64,000 nt of DNA, from the NCBI RefSeq assembly GCF_038396675.1, contig NC_088926.1:5133501-5197500 (forward strand), given 5' to 3'. The DNA is from Hydra vulgaris. Lineage: Eukaryota > Cnidaria > Hydrozoa > Anthoathecata > Hydridae. A model generated the notes under the pieces. That model saw only the letters and a program-made list of their open reading frames with translations, did not search any database and was not told the origin of the DNA. Below, piece by piece: positions 43,729 to 53,991 of the stretch. Numbering within the stretch: position 1 is the first letter of the stretch; each line of letters opens with the position of its first letter. A program made the position numbers and the translations under genes.

Positions 43729-44941
43729 GGAACAACTACCCTCAAATTAAAAAAAAACCCGCAAAAATCTAACTTTTTTCTTATTCCAAACAAAAAGTAT
43801 TATACTGAAATTAAAAATAAAAAAATATTTGTAAAATAGTAGCTCGTTGCTATGCTATAACCAATAAAAATGGCTAAAAATGCTAAAAAAAACTGGGTTT
43901 ACGCTGTTAAAAAAATAAGGAAGAATGAGTAAAGGAGTGAGTAACTTAGCAAAACTGTTCTAAATATATAAAACTGTGATTGAGTGGAGCCGATTTTTTA
44001 ATAAGCTTAGTTTTTTAAAAAAATAAGTAAACACAAATTGATTAATTAAGAAAAAGCTTAAAATATAATACAAAAAACCCGATAACTCAAAATCTAAAGT
44101 TTAATAAGAGATTCTACTCCACTCATATCACAAATATTGATAAAATGTACAATCCCTGAAAATTTCATTATAATAGCATTTATAGTTTTTGAGATTTTTT
44201 ACGGCGGGCATGAAATGCAAAGTCTTGGAAAACGCAAAACAAAAAATAAATTCATAAAAAAGGGATGTTTTTAAAATTAAACTTAAAAAACATGACTTTT
44301 TGAAAATTTATTGTGAAAGCTACCAGGTTCATAGTATTCCCTGCATATTTTTTTGACTTATCGCTATTTGATAAGTGCTGAAATCATAAAAACCTAGGTT
44401 AACCCTAAAACTTTCACTCGTCCTAAATGATGATATCTCTATTAACTTCTTGTTTATAAGTCTGTAACCGGCTAAAGTTAAGTGCCTTTAGTTTTTCATA
44501 AATTTAAATAACTGACTTATACCAATAATAATATTTATGTCGTTTCAAATGCACCCACATTAGCTTTTTCATATTTTTGTTTTCGTTGTTGTATAAATAA
44601 GCTTTGATAACTTGATATAAACATATTTTAGAAGCAATATATGTTGGCTAAGTCTACATATAATAAGAAATAGAATATTAGGTAGCAAATAGGATATAAA
44701 TCTTAATCTCTATTTGAAACAGAAGTTCTAAAAAAGCACAAAAAAAGTGCATTCCTCCGTTGCTATGCGCGTTACTATGAGCTTTTTTCTAAACTTAGGA
44801 TTAAACAACAAATGTTGGCTAAAAACTTGTTAAGAAGCATATAGTTTTTTTTGCAGATTAAAAATCTGCACAAACTTTCGATCTATATTAGTTAAAATTT
44901 TTTTTTTTTAGTTTTTGAAAAATTTAGAGGGTAGTTGCCCC
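43729..44941. mobile_element. Non-autonomous element with TTAA duplication (piggyBac- or Kolobok-type)
   Basis: TTAA on both sides (43725-43728, 44942-44945) with inverted ends GGAACAACTACCCTC and GGGGCAACTACCCTC. TTAA targets are used by piggyBac and Kolobok. No transposase-like frame inside. It interrupts the LINE fragment. Confidence 0.8.
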
Positions 44942-45246
44942 TTAAGCAATTTTTATTAAGGTAGTTAAGAGCTTTATATAGAATCACAATGTTTTTTGAA
45001 ATTTTAGTAAATACATAACTAATATGTTGATTCCAGGAGATGTTTTTATAGAGACATACGCCTACGAATTTTTTAACGGAATCGTTTTTTATTTCAATTT
45101 CGTCTACATAGAGTTGCGGAAAGTTTTTTGGTAAAAATCGCTTTTTTGCATACGAATGGAATAGAGTCCATATGTTTTTATTAATATTTAAAGTTAGCTT
45201 ATTACATTTAAACCAGTTTGATATATGTAAACCATTGGAATAAAAT

Positions 45247-45398
45247 TGTGGGGCTTTTTTGTTCCCAGGCTCCAATCATCGCAATTTTTTGCAAAGCATC
45301 CTAATTTGACATAAGTATAAACATATAAATGTTTGGAGTTTGCTCCATGTCTGAAAGTTAGCTATAGCAAAGACCAAAAAATGCTGGCGGAGCCCCTG
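45247..45398 (-). repeat. Single diverged arm of the 34324 foldback family
   Basis: GGGGCTTTTTTGTTCCCAGG, CTCCAATCATCGCAA, GACATAAGTATAAACATATA, TGTTTGGAGTTTGCTCCATG and TGCTGGCGGAGCCCCTG match the right arm at 34800-34946 with substitutions. The other arm is missing. Confidence 0.85.
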
Positions 45399-45406
45399 GC
45401 AATATA

Positions 45407-45567
45407 CAGTAGTGGATCAAGACTTTTTGGGACCCAAGACTGTTTTAAAGCAGGAGGCCTCTTTTCATGAATAATCAAAAAATTTATTTTCAGAGTTTCT
45501 CTTAAAAATATATATTTTTCTATGAACCGAAGCCTCTAAAAATGTGGGGCCCAGGGCTATAGCACTG
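45407..45567. mobile_element. Small hAT-like MITE, 161 bp
   Basis: Ends CAGTAGTGG and CAGTGCTAT (reverse-complemented right end). Flanking octamers GCAATATA and GCAATGTA agree at seven of eight positions. It sits exactly against the foldback arm 45247-45398. Confidence 0.65.
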
Positions 45568-45569
45568 GC

Positions 45570-46340
45570 AATGTAACTCCATAAGATTATATGGAAATAT
45601 TTTTAAAACTTATGAAAGTTTAAAAAAAAAACCGTACTGAGCACAATCCACATTTTTAGATAAATACCAGATTTATATAACGTGATTTTCAAAATGCTAT
45701 TAAAAGAAAATATTTACTTACCACTGCTAATTATACCATTAAATTTTGGATGTTGGAATACAACATCGCATTAAAATACAATTTTATTGAGGTAAGAACC
45801 CGTGAAACTTCAACTGACAAATACTTTTAAACAATAGTCAACAATACTAAATTATAGAGGCAGTTACAAAATTTGATCTAAAATAAATTCAAATAATGCA
45901 AACAAAACATTTACAAACAATTTTTACAACCCTTTAGAATTTTATTTTTTAATAAATAAAGGTAACTCGCAGCTGTGAGTTACATTCGCAGGTAACCCAT
46001 TATGAATAACTGAACCAATAAAAAACACAACTCTTAGAAAGTGCTTAAAACTTCTAAATTTTAGCACTAACCATCAACTCTATAATTTAAATAAAATGAA
46101 CCTGATTAATAATAAATATATATAACTGACAGTTATTGCTAGGCATCAAGCTTTAGGGAACATCAATCAGTTGTATTTTATCTGGAAAAAGTGCTGCTTA
46201 TATTATAATTGACATCATGCAAAATCTATGTTAAAAAAATTATATGTACTTACACATAAAAACATCACAACAGTAATATTACAAAACTATGCTAGCTGTT
46301 TGTAATTTACTAAGACTAAGCATACGTTTTTATAGAATTA
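45570..46340. other. No gene seen
   Basis: AT-rich DNA without recognised structure. Confidence 0.5.
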
Positions 46341-46349
46341 TTGCAAAAA

Positions 46350-46386
46350 CATATGCTTGTCTTAGTAATACTAAGACAAACATATG
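46350..46386. repeat. Hairpin CATATGCTTGTCTTAG with its inverse
   Basis: A 16-bp stem with one mismatch around the loop TAATA. Further copies of ACGTATGCTTGTCTTA and its inverse lie nearby (46315-46420), suggesting the remains of a small foldback element beside the TA repeat. Confidence 0.7.
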
Positions 46387-46416
46387 TATATTATTACTAT
46401 AAAAACGTATGCTTGT

Positions 46417-46542
<126 letters not shown>

Positions 46543-46639
46543 CTCTTCAGCAGTTGCCCGATGAAATTTTAAAATGTAAAGCAAATAGTAATATAATATT
46601 TTTCCTTAGGCGGCCGCCTAATGTGCCGAAACCTAAATC

Positions 46640-46990
46640 CGCCGCTGGTTTTCATATATTTTTTCGCAAACAGGTGTTTTTGTGTTTTGATAAATAATAT
46701 ATAACTTCTGTTTAATTTTAGACAGTTTTTTTAATCTCTTCGTAATCCAGGGACTTTTTGAGCTTTTGTTTATTTTTATTATTTTTTCAACAATTGGAAT
46801 ATTAGCGTCGTAAACAAAAAACATTGTTTTATAAAATGTTTCCTAGTATTGTCATTAAAATCAATATGATTCCGACAGAGTAAAGATAGCTGATCTTTAA
46901 ATAGTTCAAGATTTTTTTGTTTAAAAATACGTTTTTTTACAACTATTAGTGTCAATATTTTTTTCTAAATTTGAGTTTAAATAGTTTTGA
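46640..46990 (-). pseudogene. LINE linker fragment
   Basis: Minus strand reads KNIDTNSCKKTYF, ELFKDQLSLLCR-like remains, then SSKSPWITKRLKKLSKIKQ and [11 protein letters not shown]. The 'SPWIT-x-L-x-x-SK-KQKLY' block is the endonuclease-RT linker also seen at 42.1 kb. Broken by shifts. Confidence 0.65.
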
Positions 46991-46999
46991 GGAGTCAAC

Positions 47000-47680
47000 A
47001 TCACACTAACACACCACATCAACACCACACCAACAACATGGATGCTTACTTCTGTAAGACTGTATGCCATAGATAATGTTTGCAAGTTTTATGTCACAAG
47101 AAATGATCAAAGAGTTTAACTTTTATAAAGTCAAAAAGAGCTCTGTCGTTTTAATATATTTCTGGTGTGTCTTGTGCAAGCGAAGTGACAAGCTGTTGCT
47201 TGACACTATATATTTTTAATGTTTGTGGAGATTATAATTTGGCTTTCTTTGAAACAAGACTGCAAAGCTTTGACTCACATATCTTATCAGTTGAAATAAG
47301 TGTGAAACTCACTATCGAAAATGACCTACCACCATCCGTTTCAAACTTCACAATTGACTAATCACTTAATTTTTTAGGTGTTGTTATAGTTTCACACAGG
47401 TGGTTCAGACTATGACAAAGATCAACTTAGATTTATTAATCTTAATCTTTTTTGCCTAAATGGATCTGAACATGTTTTTAAAAATTTGGTAAATACCATT
47501 TTAGTTTGGTGAATACCAATTTTTCAGTGCTGAACTTACGAAGAAACTTACCTAAGTTTTCTTAAACGCAATCGCGCAAGTTTTTTAAAAACAAATTTTT
47601 GAATTTACGCACAGTTTTGAATTTACGCAAAAAAAAGTTTAATGAATACGCTCCCAGCGTTACTCGTGCGCAACTCTAAC
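47000..47680. other. Possible endonuclease scrap, otherwise nothing
   Basis: On the + strand, an open frame at 47167-47361 includes CGDYNLAFFETRL, reminiscent of the GDFNLP motif of LINE endonucleases, but the context is too weak for a call. Confidence 0.25.
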
Positions 47681-47689
47681 TATACTGAA

Positions 47690-47835
47690 ATGCTGCGAGA
47701 CATCGGTGAATATCAAATAGTTACGAAAATAAAAATGAACGTATGGTTTCCGTAACCTCAGTTGAGCTACGCAAGAATTACGAAATACGCACCCAGAACT
47801 CTGGCCACTACACCACGGCTGCTATAAATTTAACT
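47690..47835 (-). repeat. Possible tRNA-derived SINE remnant
   Basis: The minus strand begins GCAGCCGTGGTGTAGTGG, CCAGAGTTCTGGGTGCG. TGGTGTAGTGG fits a Pol III A box. No good B box follows at the expected distance, so this is tentative. Confidence 0.3.
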
Positions 47836-48169
47836 TTTAAATTCTCCTCCTCCCCCTACCTCCTTACCTTAAAATAAATCTAAAAATTCTTTGCTTTTGA
47901 GGGTCTTTACGCTTTAATGCTGTTTACAAAATCAAAGTTGGTGCCGGTCTCCATTTGATAAATGTATTCCAAGAAATTTTGACAATAAATGTGTTCAATT
48001 AGTTTTGACTCCAGTCAGGTAAAAATCTAACTAAATTGGCTTTATGATACTTTAATTTAAAATTCAGACATTTTTTTTCTAACAGAAAAAATAAAAAATA
48101 ATTTCATAGTCCAGAATTCACTTTTAATGGACAAAATTAATAACTGACTAAATATTAGGTTTTTATTTA

Positions 48170-48500
48170 CTAAATTTAGCATGAATACTAATATGAGTAC
48201 TTATGATAGTGATATTTTTATTTGGTTTTATTGGGTTGCTATGAATACTTAACTTTGCTTCACAACAACCTACTTTTGGGAGTTGCAGTTGTTATATGTG
48301 TGCTATATACGCTATAGTTAGTTTGCGTATTTATATGAGGTTTACTCTTCTTATGAGGGGGATATTTTTAATTCGGTTGCTATGGATACGTTGTTTTATG
48401 GATACCTAAATTGCATAGCAGCAACCTATTTTGATAGTTGCAGATTTTTTACGAGTGTTATATTCACTAAATTTGGTATAAGTACCAATTCGAGGTCGCA
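48170..48500. repeat. Two-copy tandem repeat, unit about 170-190 bp
   Basis: GGTTGCTATGAATAC, ACAACAACCTACTTTTG and GGGAGTTGCAG recur as GGTTGCTATGGATAC, AGCAGCAACCTATTTTG and ATAGTTGCAG about 130-170 bp further on. Diverged and non-coding. Confidence 0.55.
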
Positions 48501-48722
48501 CTTTATATAAAAGTCAAAACTTTATTTAATTTCTTCGGACATGTTGCTTAACAACCAGATATTTTCCTTAGTTACACGCAGATAATTGTATTTTTGAATA
48601 AATTTTTATCGCATTTTCAACCGTCTTTTTTTAAATAACTAATAAATATTAGATATTTTGGTACCAAGTGGTCATGCGTTGTCCAGGAGACGTCTGTGAG
48701 ACGTCTAGACCTAGGTAAAGAT

Positions 48723-49114
48723 TTAGCTCATTAATAATAAAAACAAAAAAGTAGCGCAATAAAACATAGAAAATTTGAAATACGTAAACGGCTTATAAAA
48801 CAAACGCACATGCATAAAATAAGAATTCATATGGTAATAAGCACAATCAGATAACCAATCTGATGAGCACCAGAGTCGGCATAATACATTATAATTTGTT
48901 TTCGAACGTCTGCATTTGCGTGTGTAGTTTTCACAGAAACGTTTAAAATTTTTGTTTCCTGCTTCCTGTGCCTCTTCAGAAAGAATGCCATTAGGCAAGA
49001 CCATTCTTCTGACAACTTCATGTCCGTGTAGTAATATCTTGTACAAACTTTGTTGCATGTAATACCATGGGTAGCCTTGTACAAACAAATAAGCCACCTA
49101 AAAGAGTCAGTCAA
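48723..49114 (-). pseudogene. RAG1/Transib-like C-terminal segment (possible exon)
   Basis: The minus strand from about 49100 reads GYPWYYMQQSLYKILLHGHE, VVRRMVLPNGILSEEAQEAG, NKNFKRFCENYTRKCRRSK without a break. ILSEEAQEAGNKNFKRF lines up with the SEGNESGNKLFRRF segment of RAG1, which carries its last catalytic Glu, and with the Transib remnant at 19.5 kb. A plausible acceptor (CTCTTTTAG) lies just upstream, so it could be an exon of a longer gene, but no other parts are visible here. About 75 residues are recognisable; after LSD the frame runs into unrelated sequence. Confidence 0.7.
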
Positions 49115-49312
49115 TCATGTAATTACAAAAGCTGAGTTAGCCACAGCTTAGTATAGTAACAATATTTGTAATAAAATACTTTTATTGCAATATTAATACA
49201 ATTTTTACTTTAACAATTTATGCATTATTTATGCATGTATTTATTTATTAATTCATTTATTTAATACTTAAAAGCGTTAAAAAATATCTCCATCACAGAT
49301 GTTTTTTAACGT

Positions 49313-49361
49313 CAAAGCACAAACACTGTACATACTCTGTATGTACAGTGTTTGTGTTTTG
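49313..49361. repeat. 23-bp hairpin
   Basis: Arms 49313-49335 and 49339-49361 pair with one mismatch around a 3-nt loop (TCT). No sign of transcription. Confidence 0.85.
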
Positions 49362-49413
49362 ATTTATATATATATATATAATTTTTTCTTAGATTAATTA
49401 TAAAGTTAGTAGA

Positions 49414-51975
49414 GTAAAACCGGGTCAAACGGCACACCATATCATTCCGCACACTGATCGAAATTATCAAATAAAAACTAAACAGATAAGGCTATGAAAA
49501 AAATTAAAATAGATTCAAACATAGAACTATCTCCTCTATTCGAATTGCTAAAATTATATGTCAATTCAACTCCATTTTTTTCTTTTTTTATATAACTTTA
49601 ACGGGAAGGCAAAATTTTTTATATTTTTTATGGTTGCGAACAAAATAGCGCTTGAACCGAAACTGATATAAAAATAATTTTAGCACTATCTTGTTGGAAA
49701 TTTAATTTTAATTCTGAGAGTATAATTTTTATGCAACTAGAACAAAAAGTTAAATAAAAAATCAAAAAAGTAAAAAAAACTCGTACACTCGATTAAATAA
49801 TTAGTTTTCTTTTATGAAAGTGACTTGGCGCCTATCTTTATCTAATTAATTTAGTGTTAATTCCAGTTTAATTAAAAATGAACTATAATGTTATTTGTTA
49901 ATATAATCATCTCTTACTCATTAAAAACCAGTTATTATATTATTTCTCAATCAATTGTTTCTCAATCAAAAATTTCTCAATCAAAAATATTATTTCTCAA
50001 TCAAATCTCATCACTCACTCAATTCAATTTAACTCACTCACTTTAACATGTTAACTAAAAAAACAAAAGCATACAAGGAAGACGATATACTAGCCGCATT
50101 AACTGATATCAAAGAAAATAAAACATCACTAAAAAAGCTGCATTCAAACATGGCGTTCCAGTCTCAACGCTCAAAGATCGCCAAAATAACAACAACAAAG
50201 GCTTCCATGGCTCAGGTACAACAACGTACTCTCAAATGAAACAGAAAGATTAATGGTGCATGCGTTACAATTATTTAGTGACTGGGGTTATGGATTAACC
50301 CGAAATAAAATCCTAGATTTTGTATGTGGCTACCTTAAATACGAAGAGCAATTGCACTTATTCAAAATTGGCAAGCCTGGTAAAAACTGGTTTTATGCCT
50401 TTATGAAGAGATGGTCCAAAGAAATTTCAACAAGAAAAGCGAATAACTTAGCATCTAAAAGAGCCGCTTCTTGTACGCCAGAAATAATTGATCGTTATTT
50501 TGAATGCGTCGCCAAGCAATATTACCAGACTGGTATAACTTCTGGGTCGTACATTTGGAATTGTGATGAAACAGGTTTTTTGGGTGTTCAAAGCAAAGCA
50601 ACCGTAGTGTGTTGAAAAGGGACAAGACGTGCATTAACTTACTGGGAACAATGAAAAAATTCATTATACTGTAAATAATTGCTGCAAGGCTGATGGGCAT
50701 TTTGCACCACCATTTTTAATATACAAAGCCAAAAGAAACTTTTGTCCTGACTGGGCAAGAGGTGGTCCAGTTGGCACCAAATATTCAATTTCAAAATCAA
50801 GTTGGATGGAGCACGATACACTTATTGAATGGCTGAAAGAAGTATTTATACCAAAAACTGAGCAAATTGGTGGTATTCATATTTTTGTATTAGATATGCA
50901 TACAACTCACATAACTTTGGAAGCAGTATTGCTGTTCAAAAAGCACAATATAATCTTGATTTGTCTACCAGAGCATTCTTCACATATTCTACAAACATTA
51001 GATCGAGGTGTCTGTTGTCATGTCAAACAAGCATGAAAAGAAATTCTTACAAAGCATTAGAAAGACTCAAAATGTAAGAATTTAGATAAACAAAATTTCC
51101 ACTTTCGCTCAAACTGCTGTACGAGAGTGGTAAATGTTTTACACACTTGCATGCAATTACTGGTTTCCAGTACACTGGCTTTTATTTCCGCTTATAAAAA
51201 CAACATAAATCATAAGGCATTAGCAATCACACAAATGTTTAATCTACTTTCATCAATTTTAGCAGCCTACGCAGCACCTACACCATCTTGCTCAGACACA
51301 GCTTCATCATCTTCAACAGCCGCCGCAGTACCTACTCCAACTACACACCGATTACCATCTTTCTTAGCTACACCAGTTTCAAGTTTTGATAGGTATCAAG
51401 CATGTGTTGAGTGTCGCAAAAACAGTATCGATATAGAGTTAAAGCAGTTTTTTCAAGCCAAAAATCAATTGCATGTTAAGAAATCGAAGCAGTGCAACAT
51501 GTCAAAACTTGACGGAAAATGTATTACCGAAGTAAATGTGATCGAGTTCCTCAAACAAAAAGGTGAAGAAAAAGCAACAAAGAAGCCGTGAAAGTTGCAA
51601 AATTTAGAGCAAAGCGTAGACTCTCTAAGCCAGGTACTGAAATGCTTGAGCATGACAATGCTGAGCTACCTTAGCAAAACAATAATGAAGAACAATTACT
51701 AGCAGCCAAACGATTAAAAGTTGCAAAATGTAAAAAGTGTAGAGTACAGTTACGCACATATTTTGCAATGCGAAAATTCGATGTGTCGAAAAAGGTTGTG
51801 TAAAGAAACATGTTTACCAATTAAATATGTAGTTGGAACTAAATTTTTTTGTTGTAAAAAATGTAAAAACTTTAATATAGTTTCTTAAATATAAGTTGTG
51901 TTAAAAAAAATAATAATAAAAAAGTTAAAATTTAAAAATTTCAATGTTTTCTCAAGTGTGCGGTTTTATCAAAAT
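49414..51975 (+). mobile_element. pogo-type element, borders uncertain
   Basis: The left border GTAAAACCGGGTCAAACGG, then CACACC; on the right, GTGTGCGGTTTTAT near 51955-51970 looks like a deleted inverse (ATAAAACCG then CACAC). The body is a pogo transposase pseudogene. Without a clean TA duplication the limits are approximate. Confidence 0.5.
50048..51895 (+). pseudogene. pogo/Tigger-type transposase pseudogene (psq HTH, CENP-B, DDE_1)
   Basis: The start YKEDDILAALTDIKENKTSL and a following STLKDR-type helix form a Pipsqueak HTH. ALQLFSDWGYGLTRNKI through FYAFMKRW is the CENP-B-type DNA-binding part. The DDE core shows YIWNCDETGF (first Asp), IFVLDMHTTHITL (second Asp) and LPEHSSHILQTLDRGV (third Asp, 36 residues after the second). 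The tail GKCITEVNVIEFLKQKGEEK and a Cys pair region follow. Shifts near 50140, 50620, 50780 and 51035 and several stops make it inactive, though all three Asp remain. Confidence 0.85.
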
Positions 51976-52596
51976 GTCGCCTAAAACATTCAACTTTTTC
52001 TTCTTCGCATTTATTATTTTCAATAACTTTATTTATTTTTTTTAACATATATTATCTTACGTAGTTTTTTATTAACCAAATCTTCAGTTTAAAATATAAA
52101 ACGAGAAAAATCATTTCTTGAAGATTGAAAAATGGTAATAGTGGTGTGGCGATCGCTATCTTTTTTTTCCACTCACTGTGATGGAGAAAGCATTGTTTCC
52201 ATCTTTTAATATTCTTTATAATGCTTCTAGGCATCGATTACAACTAAAATTGTACAAATGTAGCTCATAATTAAATAATTTTACTTTCATTTTTCAAGAT
52301 GTCTCAATAACGACATTTTGCATCTGTCACATAAAACATGACTCAAACGTGGATTTAGTAATAATAGGTGACTTTAAATGTTAAATTACAAAAGTAATAC
52401 TATATAAGTGCAAACACAGTTCTGATAGTAACTAAATGAAAGTGAAATATAGAGGAATTCTTAACTTATCTTTATTTTTAAAACCAATTTTACAACTTTA
52501 TTTTTTTTTTTCTGTATTAAGTCAATTAAAAAAAAATATTTACAACTATTGACTTAATAATAATAATACTAATAATTAGAGTTTTTCCTACAATAT

Positions 52597-52965
52597 CTAA
52601 AGCCTTGTCTTTAAACTGCATTGACAAACTTTAAAGAAAACTTTAGAAAACTTTGAACTTCTACAGCGCCTTTTTACAATGATGCTATCATTAATAAACA
52701 GCTTTCTTCTAAACTTTATTATTACCTGTTTAAACTTTGAAATTTTTTCTCGTTGATTAGTTTGAGGGAAATAAGCAGACTTTATCAAAATAATCACAAA
52801 TTTTGGAGATTTTCGAAGAGTATCAAATCTATATAATAAAGTAATAACATAAATTGTTAACTTTTCAATATATTTACTTCCATGATCAGTAATGGTAATA
52901 ATATATTTGTCTTCAAGTTTTGTTAAGGCTAGAGGTCCAAAAAGGTCTATACTAATACATTTCTA
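52597..52965 (-). pseudogene. Retrotransposon integrase scrap (Ty3/gypsy-like)
   Basis: The minus strand reads ISIDLFGPLALTKLEDKYI, ITITDHGSKYIEK, then a gap, then SAYFPQTNQREKISKF. The 'D-x-x-GPL...KYI-ITD-x-SK' and 'AYHPQTNG...ER-x' patterns are the first-Asp and Glu regions of Ty3/gypsy-type integrase cores. The middle is deleted. No LTRs or other domains found nearby. Confidence 0.6.
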
Positions 52966-53991
52966 TACAAATTACTTTGTATTAATATAAGTATATTAAC
53001 TTAAACTATAAAAGTCCATCAAGTAGAAGGGTTTAAAAATTAGTGGTCCTTACAAAAAGCTTTTTTTTGAATTGTAACTTGGGTCAGTTTTTGAAAATTA
53101 GATTTAAATCCATAATGAATTTACAACAAAGATAGACTCATAAACTTGATTAAAGGTTTATTTAATCTTGGATTGTTTTCAATAAATTTATCTAGTGTTA
53201 CTTAATTGCAACACTTAAATATGTAACAAAATTGACAGATATTTGTCAATTTTGTTCAGAACTGTTTAAATAGTTCTGAGCAAAATTAAAAAATAAACCT
53301 ATGCAAAAAATGGTAGTCCCAAAACAACTGTGGGTTTTGAGATGCTGAGACAGTAAAAAATTAACGTCAAAAATATACAATAAAATAAAATATACAATAA
53401 TAATAAACTCATAATCATAAATTAAACTAAAGTTTAACTTAAATAGTTGATTATATATACACATACTACAAAGTTGACATTTTTTTAACTTAATAAATAA
53501 TTATTTTGTCAGAGACATACCGATAAACATCTTCAACAGAGTAATTATAACTGGTGTCAATTGATTAATGCTGAAATTTAAGCATTTTGAGTCTATACCT
53601 AGCGGAAGCAAGGCTACTTATCTTCAACTGTACAACGTCAAAACACAGTAACCAACATTTTTATCAATATTTACTTTTTTATATACTCTTTGATACTAAC
53701 TCATGCAGAATTTGTATGTAATATCCTCTTTGGAAACAGACAATTATATCAGGAGTTACCACACAGTAACTACAACATTTTATTCTGATAAATAAAACAA
53801 ATAATAACAAAACCCAGTATCTACACAAAGTTGTAGATAGTGTGTTTTGAATTTGTTATGATTTTAATCTGCCGAAAATATATTTCAAGCGTAGTGAAAT
53901 TCAAAAACAAAACACAGTAACTAACTACTAGCAACAATTTTTTTTTAATTCTTAAATTTTTACATTAAATAACTAATCAAAAAAAGAAATA

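Larger units (their letters stand above)
42976..45243 (-). pseudogene. Second LINE fragment (RT thumb and C-terminus) broken by two MITEs
   Basis: 45243-44946 reads HISNWFKCNKLTLNINK, QLYVDEIEI, VKKFVGVCLYKNISW and IVILYKALNYLNKNC, the post-catalytic RT region. It continues after a 1.2-kb insertion (43666-43724), then after a 278-bp insertion: LKPLYHRPNI, HTKPIFTEMRLLNLFELN, AFNYIFKLKLNNKYDIRN and RPHLWHNIVLRNF. A shift near 43215 breaks the last part. It belongs to the same broad class as the copy at 40.2-42.6 kb but has different sequence. Confidence 0.8.

Noticed and set aside
48660-48720. Hairpin AGACGTCTGTGAGACGTCT
   Set aside because: Short self-complementary site without context; listed only as noticed.
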